From positions 1 to 15,576 of the forward strand of contig JAFYQY010000206.1 in assembly GCA_017559685.1 (NCBI GenBank): DNA of 15,576 bases, written 5' to 3'. A program made the position numbers and the translations under genes. Shown one piece after another: positions 14,949 through 15,576 of this stretch. The notes below the pieces were generated by a model. It made no database searches and was not told the origin of the DNA. It worked only from the letters and a program-made list of their open reading frames with translations. The stretch is from Alistipes sp. (GTDB lineage Bacteria; Bacteroidota; Bacteroidia; Bacteroidales; Rikenellaceae). Positions within the stretch are counted from its first letter, which is position 1; each line of letters begins with the position of its first letter.

Positions 14949-15576
14949 CTACTTTTTGCGCTTAGGCTTGTCAGCCTTCTTCGCATTCAAGATGTTGTTA
15001 CCCTCCTTATCCTCGTAGCGCACCTCGATCATTCCAACACTTTGGTCGGCAACAACCTTGATGGTGGTATTGTATCGCCACGACCACTTTCGGCGCAACG
15101 ACCAGAAGCCCTTCTTCAAGTAAGCCGCTACATAAGGGCTTACCACGAGGCGGATATACTTGTGTCCACGCTCGACGGTAAGTAGTGATATCTGATTCTC
15201 GATTTTGCGATCGAGAAGAATAGTAGGTTCAACCTTGCCTGTACCGCCACAAGTCGGGCAGATATCCTCGGTATTGTGTACCGCTACAGGGCGAATACGC
15301 TGGCGAGTAATCTGCATCAAACCAAACTTCGAAAGCGGAAGTATCGTATGCTTTGCCTTATCCGATGCCAAAAGTCGAGTCATCTCCTCGTAGAGAAGCT
15401 GACGATTCTGCGACTTGTGCATATCTATAAAATCGACAATCACGAGGCCACCCCAATCACGCAGACGAATCTGTCGTGCAATCTCTGCCGCAGCAGCCAA
15501 ATTGACCTCCATTGCTGTCTGTTCCTGATTATCCTCGGCCTTAGTGCGATTTCCCGAATTGACATCTATCACGTGC
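14949..15576 (-). CDS. rng: RNase E/G-family endoribonuclease (RNase G-like), C-terminal part, cut by window edge
   Basis: About 208 residues are visible up to the stop at 14949; the N-terminal S1/RNase H-like part lies beyond the window. A GTG at 15572-15570 is an internal valine codon (HVIDVNSGN), not a start. Seen: IDVNSG near the window edge, holding the first metal-binding aspartate of the DNase I-like domain; then the conserved IARQIRLRDWGGLVIVDFID, whose first DF aspartate is the second metal ligand. The two are 44 residues apart, against 43 in E. coli RNase E. The zinc-link CPTCGGTG follows, and a basic end, KPKRKK. The protein ends soon after the zinc link and RNase G-like small domain, so it is an RNase G-type enzyme without the long RNase E scaffold. 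Such enzymes process rRNA and decay mRNA. mfd follows after 17 nt. Confidence 0.93.
   Translation of the reverse strand, partial: HVIDVNSGNRTKAEDNQEQTAMEVNLAAAAEIARQIRLRDWGGLVIVDFIDMHKSQNRQLLYEEMTRLLASDKAKHTILPLSKFGLMQITRQRIRPVAVHNTEDICPTCGGTGKVEPTILLDRKIENQISLLTVERGHKYIRLVVSPYVAAYLKKGFWSLRRKWSWRYNTTIKVVADQSVGMIEVRYEDKEGNNILNAKKADKPKRKK

Noticed and set aside
1..15576. Search for defence systems, mobile elements, CRISPR, tRNA or biosynthetic clusters
   Set aside because: None seen. All frames with real domains are core or envelope genes on one strand, with no transposase, integrase, repeat-spacer pattern or cloverleaf recognised by eye.

Overview
The window is ordinary chromosomal DNA of a Bacteroidota bacterium, most likely order Bacteroidales (an Alistipes/Rikenellaceae-like genome is my guess; nothing here proves the genus). 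The reasons are the protein families and their order, weak Shine-Dalgarno sequences, A/T-rich leaders, and two intergenic matches to the Bacteroidota -7 promoter element TAnnTTTG. Twelve protein genes are visible, all on the minus strand, so transcription runs from high to low coordinates. Coding density is very high. I see no tRNA, rRNA, CRISPR array, insertion sequence or phage gene, and no gene-free stretch longer than 219 bases.

In transcription order, the first block (15576 to 3797) is: the C-terminal part of an RNase E/G-family ribonuclease (cut by the window edge), mfd (transcription-repair coupling factor), coaX (type III pantothenate kinase), a FadL/OmpP1-like outer-membrane barrel, a secreted TPR-like protein, lptC (LPS export), a CNNM/CBS-domain membrane protein, and a large membrane-anchored SurA/PpiD-like folding factor. 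Gaps are 17, 11, -23, 22, 41, 1 and 100 nt. The last gap carries a probable promoter for the folding factor. The block closes with a strong intrinsic terminator at 3705-3756.

The second block (3577 to 1) starts behind its own probable promoter and holds trkA (potassium uptake regulator), a deoxynucleoside kinase, an RsmF-like rRNA m5C methyltransferase, and the N-terminal part of a MerR-family regulator that runs off the window. Gaps are 28, 3 and 19 nt.

The biological theme of the middle of the window is cell-envelope building: an outer-membrane barrel, a periplasmic TPR-like protein, LptC, a four-helix inner-membrane protein and a periplasmic chaperone are encoded in one run. The barrel and the TPR-like protein have no known job, and their tight linkage to lptC is the best lead here. 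I do not see a clearly novel defence, mobile or signalling system. The remaining oddities are small: an extra lysine/proline-rich tail and a lipobox on LptC, a degenerate PPIase domain, trkA without an adjacent trkH, a tandem 12-bp duplication in mfd, and a hairpin in front of the barrel gene.
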